The notes below the pieces were generated by a model. That model saw only the letters and a program-made list of their open reading frames with translations, did not search any database and was not told the origin of the DNA. Of a DNA stretch of 5,532 nt, positions 5,503-5,532 are shown piece by piece. The stretch's first letter is position 1; the number at the start of each line of letters is the position of its first letter. Made by a program: the position numbers and the translations under genes. The stretch is from Planctomycetota bacterium (lineage in GTDB: Bacteria; Planctomycetota; Phycisphaerae; Sedimentisphaerales; SG8-4), in NCBI GenBank assembly GCA_030607345.1, contig JAUWKC010000131.1:1-5532 (forward strand), in the 5' to 3' direction.

Positions 5503-5532
5503 AACTTAATTTTCTCCTTATCAGGCTTCACA
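5499..5532 (-). CDS. Possible C-terminal tail of an upstream gene (partial)
   Basis: One minus-strand frame is open from the window edge, reads VKPDKEKIKL and ends in TGA (5501-5499), overlapping the thioredoxin ATG as ATGA. The other two frames hit a stop within the first dozen bases. A basic, charged tail and the ATGA junction are what a co-transcribed upstream gene would show. Only ten residues are visible, so the product cannot be named and chance is possible. Confidence 0.4.
   Translation of the reverse strand, partial: VKPDKEKIKL
5514..5519 (-). promoter_or_regulatory. Ribosome binding site of the thioredoxin-like gene
   Basis: AAGGAG on the minus strand, 11 bases before ATG 5502. The spacing is longer than ideal, but no better start lies nearby. 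The site would be inside the end of the possible upstream gene, which fits translational coupling. Confidence 0.6.

Overview
The window reads as a piece of a moderately GC-rich bacterial chromosome, most likely from Planctomycetota (Phycisphaerae-like). That assignment is an inference. It rests on the combination of a PadR regulator with a HAAS-type membrane partner, a Tat-exported protein with an L-fucose-isomerase-like fold, a LarA-like (DUF2088) protein and a DUF6132-type membrane thioredoxin. No rRNA, tRNA, CRISPR, insertion sequence or phage gene is visible. Every supportable gene lies on the minus strand, so transcription runs from high to low coordinates.

Right end (about 4969-5532): a membrane-anchored thioredoxin-like protein. 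The last codons of an upstream gene may overlap its start in an ATGA junction. The stretch 4826-4968 holds no gene that I can see. It carries the -35 element of a strong promoter and otherwise nothing convincing.

Middle right (3467-4848): a LarA/DUF2088 gene driven by a TTGAGC-17-TATAAT promoter. Its leader is unusual. A 26-bp tandem duplication creates two overlapping mini-ORFs of 8 and 9 codons, linked to each other and to the larA-like start by ATGA overlaps. The only good ribosome binding site lies in front of the first mini-ORF.

Middle (1820-3316): a Tat-signal, probably lipid-anchored protein that resembles the L-fucose/L-arabinose isomerase C-terminal family. No clear terminator separates it from the larA-like gene, so the two may be co-transcribed and may act on related sugars or sugar acids. 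This link is an inference.

Left (1-1793): a two-gene signalling unit. A near-consensus sigma-70 promoter (TTGACA-17-CATAAT) overlaps a symmetric ACAT/ATGT array that looks like a PadR autoregulatory operator. It drives padR and then, 46 bp further on, a long membrane protein gene that runs off the left edge. This last gene occupies 1-1246, has no stop inside the window and is easy to miss. It encodes two N-terminal membrane helices, a HAAS-like helical domain, a third membrane helix and a large exported helical domain. PadR plus HAAS membrane partner is a known bacterial signalling arrangement; the outer domain here would be the sensor or effector.
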